A stretch of DNA of 64,000 bases, from positions 496,001-560,000 of the forward strand of contig CAJNOJ010000015.1 in the NCBI GenBank assembly GCA_905250025.1, given 5' to 3'. The number at the start of each line of letters is the position of its first letter. Position 1 is the stretch's first letter. Source of the DNA: Adineta ricciae (Eukaryota; Rotifera; Eurotatoria; Adinetida; Adinetidae). The notes beneath the pieces were generated by a model. The model saw only the letters and a list, made by a program, of their open reading frames with translations, made no database searches and was not told the origin of the DNA. The position numbers were made by a program, and so were the translations under genes. Positions 35,189-48,800 of the stretch are shown here, in pieces.

Positions 35189-37785
35189 GAAAGAAACGAA
35201 CAGAATAAAAATCTTCATCACAAGCCTCTATTAAAGAAGTAGTCAACATACGTGAAACAGAGAAGAAATGAAGAGCGGAGAAACAAAGGCACTTGTGTTA
35301 AATGTGTGCACGCGGTGAAATATTTTTGATAAAAACAAAAGAGAATGACTTAAAATACGGACAAACATAAACTCATGCAATCGACAAAAATGCCATTACA
35401 ATCAAGATTTCGATCGAATTCTTATGCCAATGAAGACAATGGAAAAGAAATCAAGTGACTCAAATAATCTCATTAGATTTGATCTTTTCGTCTTCTAATC
35501 AAATAACAAAAGATTAATTTGTCTTTGTGGGAATAACTATAGAAACATGACCAATGAAATAACTCATCAGGAACTACATATTTCCAAGCAAGCGACATCT
35601 CGCTATTGATTCGTACCGTATTTATCAAACGAAAACGTGACTAGTCGCCACTACAGACAAGGATCTAAGTACATGAATGTTAACTGCTCGATCAAGAAAA
35701 GGGAAATCTGACTATACGTATAATTACTAGTGTATGCTATGCTTGCAAAAATAACTATTGTAATTGCATATTCAAACTAACAGACAATTTGAATACTTTG
35801 ACAATCTAAAAGAATCTACATACAATACAAAACCAAAACAACGAATCAATCTTGTTCCTCCCTTTATATGACACAGCGGAGTACTGACTCACACCTTTCT
35901 TATTCATTTTTGTAAAGATGAATTCTAATAGGTAAAACAAGTAGGTGTATTGATTCATCATTCTTATTAACTTAAACGATTTTCTTGTTAATCACGAACA
36001 ACTTAAGTAAAAACGATTTATCTGATCAGTCTATAGTTATTCTCAACTAAATATCAAATGATTATGCCTTTCATCTCAATACATTCGATTCTTCCTTTGA
36101 CATGGACAAATATATAATGAGCGACATTTCATCGCACGATAGTATATCAATGGTCGTTCTCCTCTCGACTTTCGACATGGCATTGTGTTGAGCACTCGAT
36201 GAGTGGCATCACTAAGCTTCGATAGATTGACAATGTCAAAAAAATTAAGAGACTCAATGCAAAACTATACCTCATAAGCCAAAAATGCTGCCATCCGAAC
36301 GTCATGGATATTTGTGCTAACGGTGAATTAATATAGGACAGCTGTAAAACGGTTTCATATATGTACGTATAGATGAAATTTCTTTTACTATAATATGATT
36401 AAAGATCGTATTTACTGTCTTTAGTTTTTTCTCTTTTTACCTAAGATACTCTCAAGTGTGTGCTAGTATACGAAAGATTATTCCACTTCAACTTCAAGTA
36501 CACTTTTTAACCTTTTCGTCTTCTTTATGCCGACAGAGGAGGGTAGGGGGCAAGAGACACAGAAGGGAATTCCTCCTATTCATGTGTTTATACTTGCAGC
36601 ATAAGTTCTCATGTGTAGTAATGTTACCTTTTTCTGTCTCGAACCGTTTGTGAATTGAACAAACGCTCTACTATGAAGTTACAATTGACGTGAAAACAAA
36701 CAATAAATGTGTATTAACGCACTTAGATAAGACGAATATATGTATTTGTATGCATAGAAGATAGAATATATATTTCAAATATAGAAATATCTATGACGTG
36801 GGCAGTCTATCTGTCGCAAGAGGAGGACAAATGCCTAAAAAGAAAAACATTGAGTAGAAAAGGGCTATTTCTATGTTTTTTTTCTCTTCATTTCTAGAGA
36901 TGAAAATAGAATAAGAAAAAGGAAACACCATTCCAAATAAATATGTTTCTATGCTTCGGATATCGAAGTAGAGAAGTTTCTTTTTCTCTTCTTCGTCTTT
37001 CTACTTAGCATCAGTCATTAACCTAAGGAAGAGGATCACAGAGAGACAGCGTGTAACCGAAAAGATAACCCGAGAGGCAAAACGCGCTATGTGCACGTAT
37101 GGTTAAGACAAAGACAAAGACAACAACAATAACACGAACAGATAAAATACCAGTAATATCCAAGCATCGCAAGAAATTCTTCTTTTTCTTGTCTATACGT
37201 ACATTATATATACAACCAAACATATGTAATAGAGAAAAAGAGAGAAGAAGAAAGATATTACATTGCTTCTACTATATACATGTGTGTGTATATATTGCTC
37301 TCTTTGTTGCGCCTACTGTACATATCTCATATTTTACAGCGGATGACTAACTGCAAATATATTACAAGAATACTAATATTTCAGCACGAGGATTGAAATG
37401 CATCTGAAAAAAAGAAACATAGACTAGAATGAAATTCGTTTTTGCTTTGAAATATTCGATGCTCCCACGAGTATGTGACATTGCTATAAGATGAAATTGG
37501 AGAGTGTGTCTATATGAATGATTATAAATTTACATATTTCTCTTCGAACAGGTGTGTATATGTTTAATAGAAATACATTGGACATGTAAGTTCTATCTGA
37601 TTAGCCTGTTCTCTTCCTTTGCTTTGATCGAGTTGTTATTTCTGTTTTTTTTCTATTTATCGGACAACTTTTATTACATTAATAGTACAAGCAAACTTAC
37701 AAAAAACGAATGTAATTGATATTACATAGTAAATACCATCATTAGATTCATTTATATTTCATTGATATACTTAGACGTCGAAAAC

Positions 37786-37805
37786 GAGAGAGAGAGAGAG
37801 AGAGA
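37786..37805. repeat. GA dinucleotide microsatellite
   Basis: Ten uninterrupted GA units. Confidence 0.85.
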
Positions 37806-38010
37806 CGCACTGCAGGTGACACGCTGTCTTTCTTCTCGCCAATGAGATGTACATATATAGATACGTTGTTATCATTTTTGCTAATTCAATAGAAAGTTTT
37901 CTGGGGGAAAACATCTAAACAAAACTAGATACAAGAGATGATTATTGTTTTATTAGTATACCAGAAAAAGAACAAAAGTACACAAATATAGAATGAGAAG
38001 GTAATTTCAA

Positions 38011-41000
38011 TTAATCGTCGTCTTCACTTGATGATGCTAATTGACGACGTGCCTTCTTGATTGGCCGTGATGACAATATTTCATCATCGTTGTCATCGTC
38101 ATCGTCGTCGTTAAACATTGTAGAAGAATCATATTTACGACTTTGTTTTGTTAATACTGGTAACGATTCTTCTCCGTCTCCGTCATCGTCTGGTTCACCT
38201 TGTTTTTCTATGAGTTTAGGAGAGTCTTCAGCACGAGGTTTCGCTGATTTCGCATTTGAATCATTGGATTTTTCATCATGCTGTGCCGATACACTTGATT
38301 TACTACTAATCGAACGATCGTCCTTCTCCTCCTCCTCCTCTTCATCGTTGTGATCCTCATCAATATTGGGAGCATCGGAATCAGATCCAAAATGGTTTGA
38401 ATCGTTGAGAAAATCTTTTTTCTTCGATCGACGGCTCGGCGCTTTTTTCCTGAAACAGGTACTTTAAAGATCGTTCAAAAATCAAATTAAAAATTTTACA
38501 ATTTTAATTCTCTTGTCGATTTAATCAAATCTTGATTTTTCAATTCTTTGATAATTTGCCGTCGGGATTTGGTTTTATCTGTTAATTCCAACATAATTTG
38601 ATCAACAATATCAGTTTTGTCACGACCTAAAAAGAAATTCAGAACCAGCATAATAAGAAATCATCCAACCATTGCTGTGCATACCCAGGTTTTCGGTCTG
38701 TTCGTCCTTAATCTTTCGAAACAGATCTCGTAATTCAATTTGATGTTCTACCGACCATGCAGCTGCTTTTGTTTTACTAAATTAAACACAACAATAGAGA
38801 AGATTCCTATCGAAAAAGTCTTCTCTCACGTTTCGCCACCATCTTCACGAGTTGGCTGTCGATATCCTTCGAGCATTTCTTCAACAATACTTCGATCTTT
38901 CCAGAAAAGTAATTCAGCATAGATATAGGGATTCTTTTGTGCAGCTTGAAAGAATTTACGTAACAGCCATGTACCAAATTGTGACAATTCCTACAATAAC
39001 AACACTCACGTTCGCAATTGAAATCAAATGAAAAGAAAATGACCGAAAATTGTTGCGATTTGGCCATTGGATCGAGATGAAATTTTTGCAGAATACGAAA
39101 TAACGACATTTGAAAAAGTATGCCAGGATAGTTACAATCGATTGTTATACGATAGAGCATACGAATCAGGCAGTGATTCAGATACGGAGTATTGCTTTTA
39201 TATGTCCGAAGTACATCAATATAGGCTGACAAGATGCTTGAATGTGCAAAACTAAAATGAAAGTGTAAACTTCGTTCGAAATATGAACAATCAGTTTTTG
39301 AGAACTAATGATGTGTTGAATGTTCCGTATATGGACATTGTTTTCGTTCTTAAGAATGTTTGTTAGAGAAAAATATTCTCCGAAAGTAAACAGATAAGAT
39401 ATTGACAGACAAATAGTCGGAGTAACTATTCGCGATGGATCATATCAGAACTATTTTGTTTATAATATGAGAGTAATGTTTATCGAATGCTGTTTTTCTA
39501 CATCTACGCTTGATTATGTCAATCAAATGATTGTTATTCTATCATTTTTATACGTACCGCATAATGAATTTTTTAAAATCGAATTCTTCTTCTCGTTCGA
39601 CGGTATGCATGCATTCTTGATCATCTAAAATAAATAGATCGAGTTATATTTGAATGTTCCTGTGACCCGAGAGATAGACTTCTTTTCACCTACCCTCTTC
39701 GTGTTCACCGCCTGCCTCTTCGTTGTCATGTTCATCTTCGTCGTTTTCATCGTCCTCATCCGCATTTTTCGGTAGAAGACTCTCCATTTTCGTTGTCATG
39801 AAAATTTCTCGCAGTAAATTAAATTCTTCCTCAGCTCCAATATCTTCGTAACCGAAGGTTTTCTCCGTCGGCCAAACTTCTCTAAATATAAGATCGAAGA
39901 TAATCAATTCCGTGTTCAATCCATCGAAATCAACCTTGATGCACGAAAAAGTGCGATCGCTTCGTCAATTTTATTGGTGCGTAGTGCATGTTGAATACGA
40001 GCCACAGCCGTAATACTAAATATTCGATGATTTGCTCAACGACAATCAAGAGAATCGATAACTGTCTAACCTTTGATCATCGACCGGAACATCCGAAAGT
40101 GCATCGAATGGACATATATCCGTTTTGTTTACTGTTGGTTCATCTAAACCTTGTAGTAAACGCGATAACTGTTCAGAGACTTGATTTTGCCATTCTTCTT
40201 CCAGTTGCTCATTTGGTGGTTCAGTAATTTCTAAAGCAAAGTGATTTCTGTGGCGTGTTTACATTGATCTCCTAGTTCAGTCACCATCAACTGGTACTTT
40301 CTTCTTCTTCGAACTCTTCTTTGTTGTTGGTTTGCGAGCTGTTCGACGGCGTTGAACGAAGACATGCTTTAATTTATTCGTATGCTCTTCCAATAGTTTC
40401 AGAAACTCATGAGTGCTTTCAACCAGATCATGCAGATATATGCTATACACAAAAAATAAAGGGAAATCATATAAGATGCACAGCAGATATCTTCATCGTA
40501 CCTGCTCATCTTTGTATTGTCAAAATCACGGAGTAGCTGATAGATTTGTTCACGATATTCTTGCATGTAGAATATATTATCTAACAGAAGAAACGAGATC
40601 TATTTCTTCCAGCGAAATGTTTTTATGTTACTTTTGATAATCGTTGCAGCGCGCGTAACCAACTCGTCGGTACTTGCTAACATTGATTTCACACAGAGAA
40701 TATATTGTTTAAAAGCTGCAAATCCGATTTGAAGTCTTAATAAACATTTGTCTGCCAGGATTTTTGTTCTAGAAAAGATTTCTACCTTTTCGCCCATAGT
40801 TTAGCTTCGGGCTTGTCGATCTTGATCATTTCCCGATAATGATCCATTTTCGTATGAAGTAAATGAAATGTACTCATTTGCAGTGTTTCACTGGAAAGAA
40901 AAAACTCAAAATATTTATCCCAGCGAAATACGAAGCGAATTCAACCTAATACGATCAATCGACGAATGTGCGTGTCGATTAAATTCTGTAAAAAATCGAA

Positions 41001-42610
41001 CTGCCCAGAAGAAATTTGTTTCATCGCTAAGCAAACAAGTCGATTTTACGATCATTTCCTAAACAAAGATTTTTTCAAATTTCCATCATATATGAACATA
41101 AGTAGAAAGATGAATACCCTAGCACGAGGCATAAGTATATTATAGCAATTGTCTAAGAATGCCAAACAGAATTCTCGAAGAAATAATCGAATGCCTAGTG
41201 CCGAATGGTGGTGTTGAGAATCATCGAGATCATTTTTAACGGGTGCACGATGTTTCGGTCGGCGTGAACGGCGTTTCTCGCGATCGAATTCCATAGCATT
41301 CAAATTTTGTAATGGTCGATGGCAAATCAATTGATTTTCGCCAATGCCTTTCGCATTACACATAACATATGTAGCTCCACCAAATGCTGATCGACTAATG
41401 TAAAAAAGTACGATATGAAAGTATCCATGTACAACAATCTGTCGCTCACCCAGTAGTTAGTTTATTTAATTGTTGTTTCTCCGCTACTTCACGTTCATAG
41501 AGAAGATCGAGCGTTCTAAATGTATTAGTAAACATGAAACCTTTCTTCTGATCACTATGCAAACTTACTCATTGTTTTTCTGGCGTTTATTTTTCGTTTG
41601 TTGTTCGCCTGTACAAGCCAATTCTTCTGCAGACTAGACAAGGAAATTCAATTATAGCACGCAACTTTCAAACTTACTTGTTCTCGTAACATTAAAACAA
41701 CAATTTCAAGAATATTCATAATACGTTCATCCCCTTGCGCTTTGTTACCACAGTACAGGATTAAATTTTCCATATTACTCTTGTGAATCGACCTGTAAAT
41801 TCCCGATGATTTGCCATTCGATCAAAAGCGTCTTTTCACTTACCATAAGACAAGATCATGTGCATTGATATCACTTTCTTCTGATATTTGTCTTTCCGAC
41901 TTAATCGATAGAATATTTCGCACGAGTATAAAAACGGCATGTACAATAAAATCATCGTCATCCGAGCGATCCAACCAGTCCTGAATAAAATATTCAATAA
42001 TGAACAGTTACAACAGTTTCAGATCTTCGCCAACTAACTTTGTCAAGTACAGGCTGAACTTTGTCGACCAGAAATGTAAACAGTTTCTCATTGGCTAAAC
42101 TCTACGAAGAGAAAATTTCGAAATCGAAATCAATTTCGTCGACAAACCGTTTTAGTTTTTTGTAAATGTGCTTCAATATTCAGATAAACATTTGTTAATG
42201 CCACATCTTTCGGTAGTTTCCCATCGAAACATACCAATGGTGGTTTGGTTAAATTCACAAGTAATCTAAATAGATTATCTGTTGAAAACCGAACGTTATG
42301 AAACTAAAAGTACTTCAAGGCATGATGCACAATTTTCAGATCATGTTTACTATTCAAATGTATCAGAATAGGTATGAGATCGTTTTCGATGATTTTTGAA
42401 TCTAACATTTGTACTCGCGCATCTTTACGTTCGTTTTCGTATTTAAGACAACGAAGGAGAATGCGTAGTGCATCTAAATGCACAAAAAAATGAGATGAGA
42501 ACAACAGAAATTGGTCACTCACCTTCGCAATCATCGTCTTTTAAATAAGTTTTTCCATCGAAATAACCAAGTGCACCGCACGCTGTCTGGATTTGATTGA
42601 AAGACGACAT
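38011..42610 (-). CDS. TIMELESS: TIMELESS, replication fork-protection protein
   Basis: A gene of about 20 short exons starting at the ATG at 42610 (MSSFNQIQTACGALGYFDGKTY). Family signatures in order: DCEDALRILLRCLKYEN-type helices, LLVNLTKPPLVCF region, GRSAFGGATYVMCNAKGIGENQL (human SRSAFGGTYIVQGLKSIGEKDL), ALGIRLFLREFCLAFLDNCYN (human [20 protein letters not shown]), TRAATIIKSNIFYMQEYRE, and in the C-terminal half YIDVLRTYKSNTPYLNHCLIRML and YAELLFWKDRS. The tail is strongly acidic with Lys/Arg islands and ends in SSSEDDD. TIMELESS with TIPIN stabilises stalled forks, couples helicase to polymerase and supports the S-phase checkpoint. An acceptor-like AG (42631) lies 20 nt before the ATG. 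Confidence 0.9.
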
Positions 42611-42630
42611 ATCTTTCGGTGGGTAGACTA

Positions 42631-42632
42631 CT
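42631..42632 (-). promoter_or_regulatory. Putative trans-splice acceptor before TIMELESS
   Basis: On the minus strand TTCTTCGTCTTCAG is followed by 20 nt and the TIMELESS ATG. The upstream same-strand gene stops only 211 bp away. Confidence 0.35.
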
Positions 42633-42821
42633 GAAGACGAAGAATTTTCGATTTTGAAGTAAAGAAAGGATGATGATTCTAAAAGATTATCATCGATTGG
42701 TACTATTTCAATGTCGCCGATTGAACAGAAAAAGATGTCACTACATATATAGTGGTAAGGAATACGATGAACTTAGAGTTTATTAAACTTTTTCGTTAGT
42801 TCACACCTCTACGAACGCATG

Positions 42822-44460
42822 TTAGTCAAAGTCAGCTAACATATTCGGATAGTGATTAATTCGAGAGATTTTCGTTTTTGCTCTTGATTGAATGTCTTGC
42901 TCTGTATTGTTATTTGGTGGGTGTAGTTCAAACGTCGGGCTCTCAGTATGATTGTCCGTTGTTACCATCGAATTTGAGTTCACTTCTCGACTAAAATCTG
43001 GTGAAGCGTTGAGGGATATTTGTTTATCGTTAGGAACTGATATGTTAGATGAAGGTGCATCGAAACTCGTGACATTATCACTGTGTTTCCGATGTTGATG
43101 ATGTCGACAATCGCCGCTTTTTCGGTGCTTATGTTTATGTTGAATTGTCAGTATACAATCATTCGAGGACGAAGACGAGCGATCAACACGCTTATCCTAT
43201 CGTGAGTCACAATTCAGTGAAACAAGATGGATGTCAAGTTATTTTTACGGGCTGATGAATATTTGAAGAAGATTGGTGCTCAAATAGCGTTGATCGATGA
43301 TTTGCTTTCTCATCGAATGGGATGGAATCACTTCGAATAGAAAATGTAGGTGATGTTCGTAAACGAGCAGTTTTCTTCGCACGATTTACCTTGTTTTCGA
43401 GCGATATTTAGCACCGATGGGTGTGTACGTCTCCTTTTCAGTCGTGCTCATGGAAGTTTCTGGATTCAAATTCGTTCTTGGGGTGTTAACACTTTCGAAG
43501 ATGGTACTTCCGGACGAGTGTTTCTTCTCCACAGGTGTGGAATCGAAGATTGATTTGATCTGACCGGTTCGTATTCGATCAGAAGTCTTTTTTTCTGAAG
43601 GTGACTTTTTCGGTTTCGGTGTCATTTGAAGTTCACGTGTTGTAACTATTGGCGAAGGAGCAGAATACTGCAAATAATCATTGATTTCATTTTTTAAGAA
43701 TGTCTGATCTTATACAACAAACCTGAATTGAATTGGCAAAGGCATACCAGTCAGTGACTTGGCCGGCATCATCCCCGCATGACTGAAGAACTTCAGTGAC
43801 CAACATACGAACTAGCCGATCAGAATCCATATCGGTCTTCATTGCAAAGAATCTTTAGCAAGTCGCGAACGAGAAAAAATAGCTTACGACATTTCGAAGA
43901 ATATCCTCAATTTGTTCTGGTAAACAACATGATAACCGATGCAACTATTCACGCATAAACATAGGGAAAGGGTCTTCGATAGAGTAATAACTCTCACCGA
44001 TTCAAACGGTACATGATTAACAACTTGACGAAGAACATTCGTAACAACGTAATCGATATATTTCCGTTTATTATCGAATATTTTTGACAATGTCTAAAAG
44101 AAATCACTGTTTTCTCTTAAGCTTTTCGAATGTCTCATAAATTTACCTACAAACTGATGTCGATTGAAATCAGGACATTGCTTCATAGCATCACAATCGT
44201 TTATAATACGATCTGGAATATCTAACGAATCGTACCTTGTTTGACATACTTCAACACAACGTTCTTGCCCAACGGGATCTTTTATTTGATAAAAGCTGTG
44301 GAAAATTTGAAAGAAAACTCCTCTAACTATCACCAAATCACCCTACGTTCTCTCGATACATGATGGAATTCTAGCCGATGGATTTTGTTCTCTCTGAATT
44401 CTAGAACTAAGTCGATGTATAACATCAGCACATGGATCTATTGCAACAGCAAGTGTTTCA
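42822..44460 (-). CDS. Uncharacterised helical protein with basic/Ser-rich tail
   Basis: I do not recognise this gene. Exons can be chained in phase: a first resolved exon with PCADVIHRLSSRIQREQNPS, then FYQIKDPVGQERCVEVCQTRYDSL (to about 44150), TLSKIFDNKRKYIDYVVTNVLRQVV, LHRLSCCLPEQIEDILRNV, TDMDSDRLVRMLVTEVLQSCGDDAGQVTDWYAFANSIQ (shown as two motifs: DSDRLVRMLVTEVLQSCG and QVTDWYAFANSIQ), then a long disordered Lys/Ser/Thr-rich region with His-rich KHKHRKSGDCRHHQHRKH, ending NHYPNMLADFD. The N-terminal half is compact and helical. The true start was not resolved: no in-frame ATG lies in the first exon, so the upper border is approximate. It lies between the RING protein gene and TIMELESS on the same strand. 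Confidence 0.5.
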
Positions 44461-44616
44461 CATCAATTCGAACTGAAAGAATCCATTACCGATAGTGTTA
44501 TTACAATTCATTCAACAAAATGAAGAAAAGCAAAGGAAAAAAACTAACTGTGCGCCAAGGAATTTCTCGAGTCAATTTCAAAAATGATACTATTTTTATT
44601 TTACTAATAAGTTATG

Positions 44617-44632
44617 ATATATATATATATAT
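44617..44632. repeat. AT dinucleotide microsatellite
   Basis: About eight AT units between the RING gene stop and the orphan gene. Confidence 0.7.
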
Positions 44633-44724
44633 GTGAATAGATATAAATTGATAGGATATACAATTTACAACACACATAAATAAAATCTATTTTGACACAA
44701 ATCAAATCTCTGCTTATAATGTGA

Positions 44725-45378
44725 TCATTTTTTTGGCCATCGATCGTGTAATCCGTCCGTATGTACGACGAAACTAAAATCAAGAGAGAGTTGAAGTGGT
44801 TGCAAAGAGCCTTTGTATTTTACTTCTTTCATTTGTTCATTGTGAAGCTGTTTAGCTAATAAGCGATCGGCATAGATATAAGCATCTTCATTATATTCAA
44901 AATCCAAAGTAATAGTTAGAATTTCTTGATTGATTTATTCGACTTACCTCCCAACTGTGATTTTGATGTTCGACGATGATATTTAAATTGCTCCTGTTGT
45001 TCAATGATCGATCGTTTTGGAGGTCGTCCTGGTCGTTTTCGTTTAGGCACAACATCAACTGTTGCTACGATGTCTCGCTGGATAATCAATTTCGAATAAT
45101 CAGGATTGTGACGAAGCCATGTCGACAATCGGCAACGACAAAATGGACATGACAATGCTGAATGAGCACAGATCATATGAAGACATGACAAACATAGCTA
45201 AACCAAACAGAGCAATTTTCAATCGAACGAAAAACGCTCTTTGCTTTACATTATGACCACATGGTAGTTCTAACAATTCGTTCGTATTATCAGTCATACA
45301 TATTGAACAATCGTATGCCATTAATGATTTGTTTTCCCACTTAGCTTTACCTTGACTACGAATCGAAGATTGGGACAT
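44725..45378 (-). CDS. RNF168/RNF169-like RING E3 ubiquitin ligase
   Basis: Three exons (45378-45250, 45197-44948, 44885-44725) give 179 aa in phase. The last intron uses CTAAC as a fitting branch point and acceptor GAAG. The RING finger reads CSICMTDNTNELLELPCGH-NLCLSCL...CPFCRCRLSTWLR, all eight ligands present, and the CPFCRxRxSxWxR ending is typical of RNF168/169. A basic KRKRPGRPPKR follows, close to an AT-hook core. A helical segment DAYIYADRLLAKQLHNEQ near residue 125 resembles an inverted ubiquitin-interacting (MIU) helix of those proteins. RNF168 ubiquitinates H2A at DNA breaks. It is much shorter than human RNF168 (571 aa), so it may be only a distant relative. Confidence 0.7.
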
Positions 45379-45884
45379 GATTTTGATGAAACAAAAGATG
45401 AATTAATCGTTTCTATCAGAAAGATGTGAATGAATGAACGAATTCGTTTAAAGATCGTTGATCCCTCGATGGAGGAAAAGAATAATTAGTTTTAACGCTG
45501 TCTACAATTCAAATTTTCTAACGGTTGAAGCACTTAGGTTTTCTAATGAACTCTTTTCTTTGTTGTCGGCTCAGATTAGATATATATTCTTTTCGACATC
45601 ACAATGGTCAGTCGGGGAAAGAAGTGTTCTCATCATTGCCTTTAAGTGTTAAGCGTAAAGATATCCCATGCATAGACTAGTTCTTTTATATACTAGACAA
45701 AGGCGAAACACGGTGGTGATTGTGTGGTGTGTGACTTTTTTTCTTTCGTTCTTCGTTCTCTGTCTTCCTTATTGATGAAAAAAAAGCTTTCGTTTTGTGA
45801 TTTTATTTCTATCTGACCATCAGTGTTTTAATAGAAGAGAAAAAATATTCATTACATAGACAATATACATAAGACTAGAGGAGA
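45379..45884. other. Intergenic, CHTF18 3' UTR and RING gene 5' region
   Basis: 506 bp between two minus-strand genes. A minus-strand AATAAA at 45803-45808, about 80 nt after the CHTF18 stop, is its likely polyadenylation signal. I see no coding exon. Confidence 0.5.
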
Positions 45885-48800
45885 TCAAAGTAGATCTCGA
45901 ATTTTCACCTTACAGCGTACAGCATCTGAGAAGCCTTCGTTATATGCAAAGGAAATCAATGCCTTTCGTTCACTTGGCTTGTTCGTTGAATCGCCCTGAT
46001 CCGATGACTCCGACGCTGTACGCGGTTTCTTTGGGCCGAGTTTGAATTTTGCAAAGAAATCTCGTGGAGCCTACAAATAAACTTGAGTTTAGTCAAATCA
46101 GTCGATCGGAAAAATATTTACATTTGTCGCATTTGGAACAACTGCTTTTGGTAACAATTTCGTTACGGCTGCAACAGGTTTTCTAGAAGTGTAAGAAAAG
46201 AACTTTGATTTGTTTTCGGAATGGAAACGATGTAAATGAAAACACACGGTTTAGGAATCGAATCAGCGGGACGATTGACCGCAACGGGCATCTGTTGTTT
46301 ATCTGATTTCACACGAATGTTGCGCTTCACACGTTCTTTCAACAATTCTTTGAAGATCATCTGCCGAGTGCCGAATGACAAACCACGTTTGTCCGACATG
46401 CCAGGAAAGTAAGCTACTGCATCAACCGGTCTATAACAATCAAAAAAAGAGTCGAAGATCACTACGATGCATTTCACTTACGGTTCGAGTGCAAGAATAT
46501 TTTCACCATTGGGTGATCGTTGTTGAATATATGATAAATTGAATGTAATCATCACATCAATTAATGTTCGTATATCTCGCATTTCTTTATTTGTGAACAG
46601 CGCTATATTGGTCTAAAATATTCAATTATATACGAAGTGATCATTTCAAATGAATAGATTTACTTGTCGAAGGCGAGGTTGAAGAATTTCGAGCATAAAT
46701 GGAAGTATGTCGAGTACAAGAATGTCTTTATAAACGAATTGACGAAGGGTAGGGATGATATCATTTAACATTGTTTCGATAGTTGTTATATTTGTACGTA
46801 ATTTGTTTTGCATCTAAGTTTGAAAGAGTTTCGGGTAAAAGGAAGAAAAGTATGAATTTCGTTTTGAAATACTTCAAGTTGTTTTTGAGGATATTTCATT
46901 TGAATCGGTCGATGAGTGATGAACAAAAGATGAAATACAATGGCTGGATAGGGTGCATATTGCCAAAATGAATAGTTCTGTTGGGAATACATCTCTTTAT
47001 TCAATACGTCATAGAATAGTAACCAATCATTAGCATAATCAATCTAATAAGAAGTAAAAATAGAGTGAAGGCCGAAGAAGTTTCATTCCTTACAGATTTC
47101 AGTTTCGGATCATGAAAATGAAGAGTCAAATAGTGTTCGAACAGTCCGTCATACAGCCGATCATATGCACCGATGCTCGATACTAAGTCAACCAATTGTA
47201 AACGTCTAGAAATGACGATATTTTGGCAAACTTCCGGTAAGACAACATCATACCTTTCTAATGATACTTTGCCAGATCGTTTTAACGGATCATCCAGTTG
47301 TAGGGTCAATTGTGTTCTAAGAGAAATACGAATTTTTCGACTGAGATCATTCTCCGTGACAATCAAACAAACTTTCTCGATGCTGGCACTTGCAAAATCT
47401 CTGTCCAAATTTCAAATAAACTTTTTTGAGCATCTTTCACACCCAGCACTGCCGTACTTTCCACCAATTTTTTCGTTATTGTTCGATTTCGTTGTGTAAC
47501 AACAAACTAATGGCACATATAGACAAAACTTCACATTAATACTTTTGCACGTACTTGCATAAAATGCAGACAGGACCGAATGTCACATGCTGCTTTGCTA
47601 CATAAACTAGTCAATGTGATTAAGTCGCTTTGAATGTTCAGTTGCTCGGAAATCTAGATGAAACGATATAGTTATTTTTCATTGTAGAAATATGCAACTC
47701 GTACGGTTAGTAAACGCTTGGCGAGAACAGTTTGTTCTATGCGTGGGAAATTGAGAATGAGAGCAATTTGACGAAGGGGTTTCAGCGCAGGTACATATCT
47801 ATCGACATGAGAGAAAATCAGTCATTATTGTAAGAAAATAGATAATGGTTGACATACAGATCGTTACAAATACAGATAACTGGTCGTAGAAGAACAAATG
47901 AATTATTCCTTTTGGTTTTTCCACTTGCTTGTTGTTGATCGACTGGCATACGAGTTACTAAATCGACTAATAACTGGACTGAGGGCTGAAAAACAAGGAT
48001 ATTCGTATTGAACTAAGAAATGCCTCAAACTTACTGCTGGTGCTCCATCAATTTCATCAATCAGCAGACAGTTTGGTTTGTAGTCTTTACTTAATACTTC
48101 TTGCATCTGAGTTGCTGTTTCGAGACGAGTACGAAACAATTCGATACTTCGATCATCACTACGTACCGAACAATAAAAACTATCGCTAATCTCAAGTTCA
48201 ACTCGAACACAAACCTTGCGTTCATTTCAATTACATTATATCCTGCATGTCTTGCTACGACATGTGCTAAAGTCGTTTTCTAAATAACAATAGTTGAGTG
48301 TACATCTCGCCCTATTAAGATAGACACGTACTCCTGCACCTGGTGATCCACAAAGCAAGGCAATCTTTTGTATCGGTCGTTTATAAGCATCTAATTCGAA
48401 CTGAATATCCGATGGCATCGGTTTTTTCGTCACATTCGCTTTTGAACCAATTTTATCTTTATTCGCTTCATTGGCAGCTATTTGTTGATGACGCGTCAAT
48501 ATTGCCAAAGATTGAGCCATTCTAATAGCGTTCGATTGATGCCCTAGAAGAGAAGAAATACTAGACGTTATCAGTTGAGATGGTTGATCATTTGCGAACG
48601 AACGATGTCACTGAGTAGATCGCAGAAGGCACGCGGTGCAAACTTTTCAACCCATAATTCATCTGTGTATCCATCAATCATTGGCAAATTGCTTTCCATT
48701 CTGAAACAAACAACAATCACATAAACAAGAAATTGTATTCTCTCTGTGTAGTTACTCTTTTTCGACTAGCGCAATTGAAGGATCATCTATCGATTTGGTA

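Larger units (their letters stand above)
34937..38010. other. 3-kb non-coding region upstream of filamin
   Basis: The longest stretch without a gene in the window. It spans from the filamin ATG to the TIMELESS stop, both on the minus strand. No open frame here looks like protein (all are short and low-complexity). It contains CA and GA microsatellites, A-rich and T-rich tracts, and many ATAT/TATATA motifs. It probably holds the filamin promoter and perhaps non-coding 5' exons, plus the TIMELESS 3' UTR near 37900-38010. Confidence 0.5.

Noticed and set aside
39067-39255. Plus-strand frame inside TIMELESS
   Set aside because: The minus strand here encodes a TIMELESS segment (YIDVLRTYKSNTPYLNHC), so the plus frame is its shadow.
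44908-44947. A 23-nt ultra-short intron in the RING gene
   Set aside because: A 62-nt intron (44886-44947) with a CTAAC branch point and AG at 44886-44887 keeps the frame and is of normal length.
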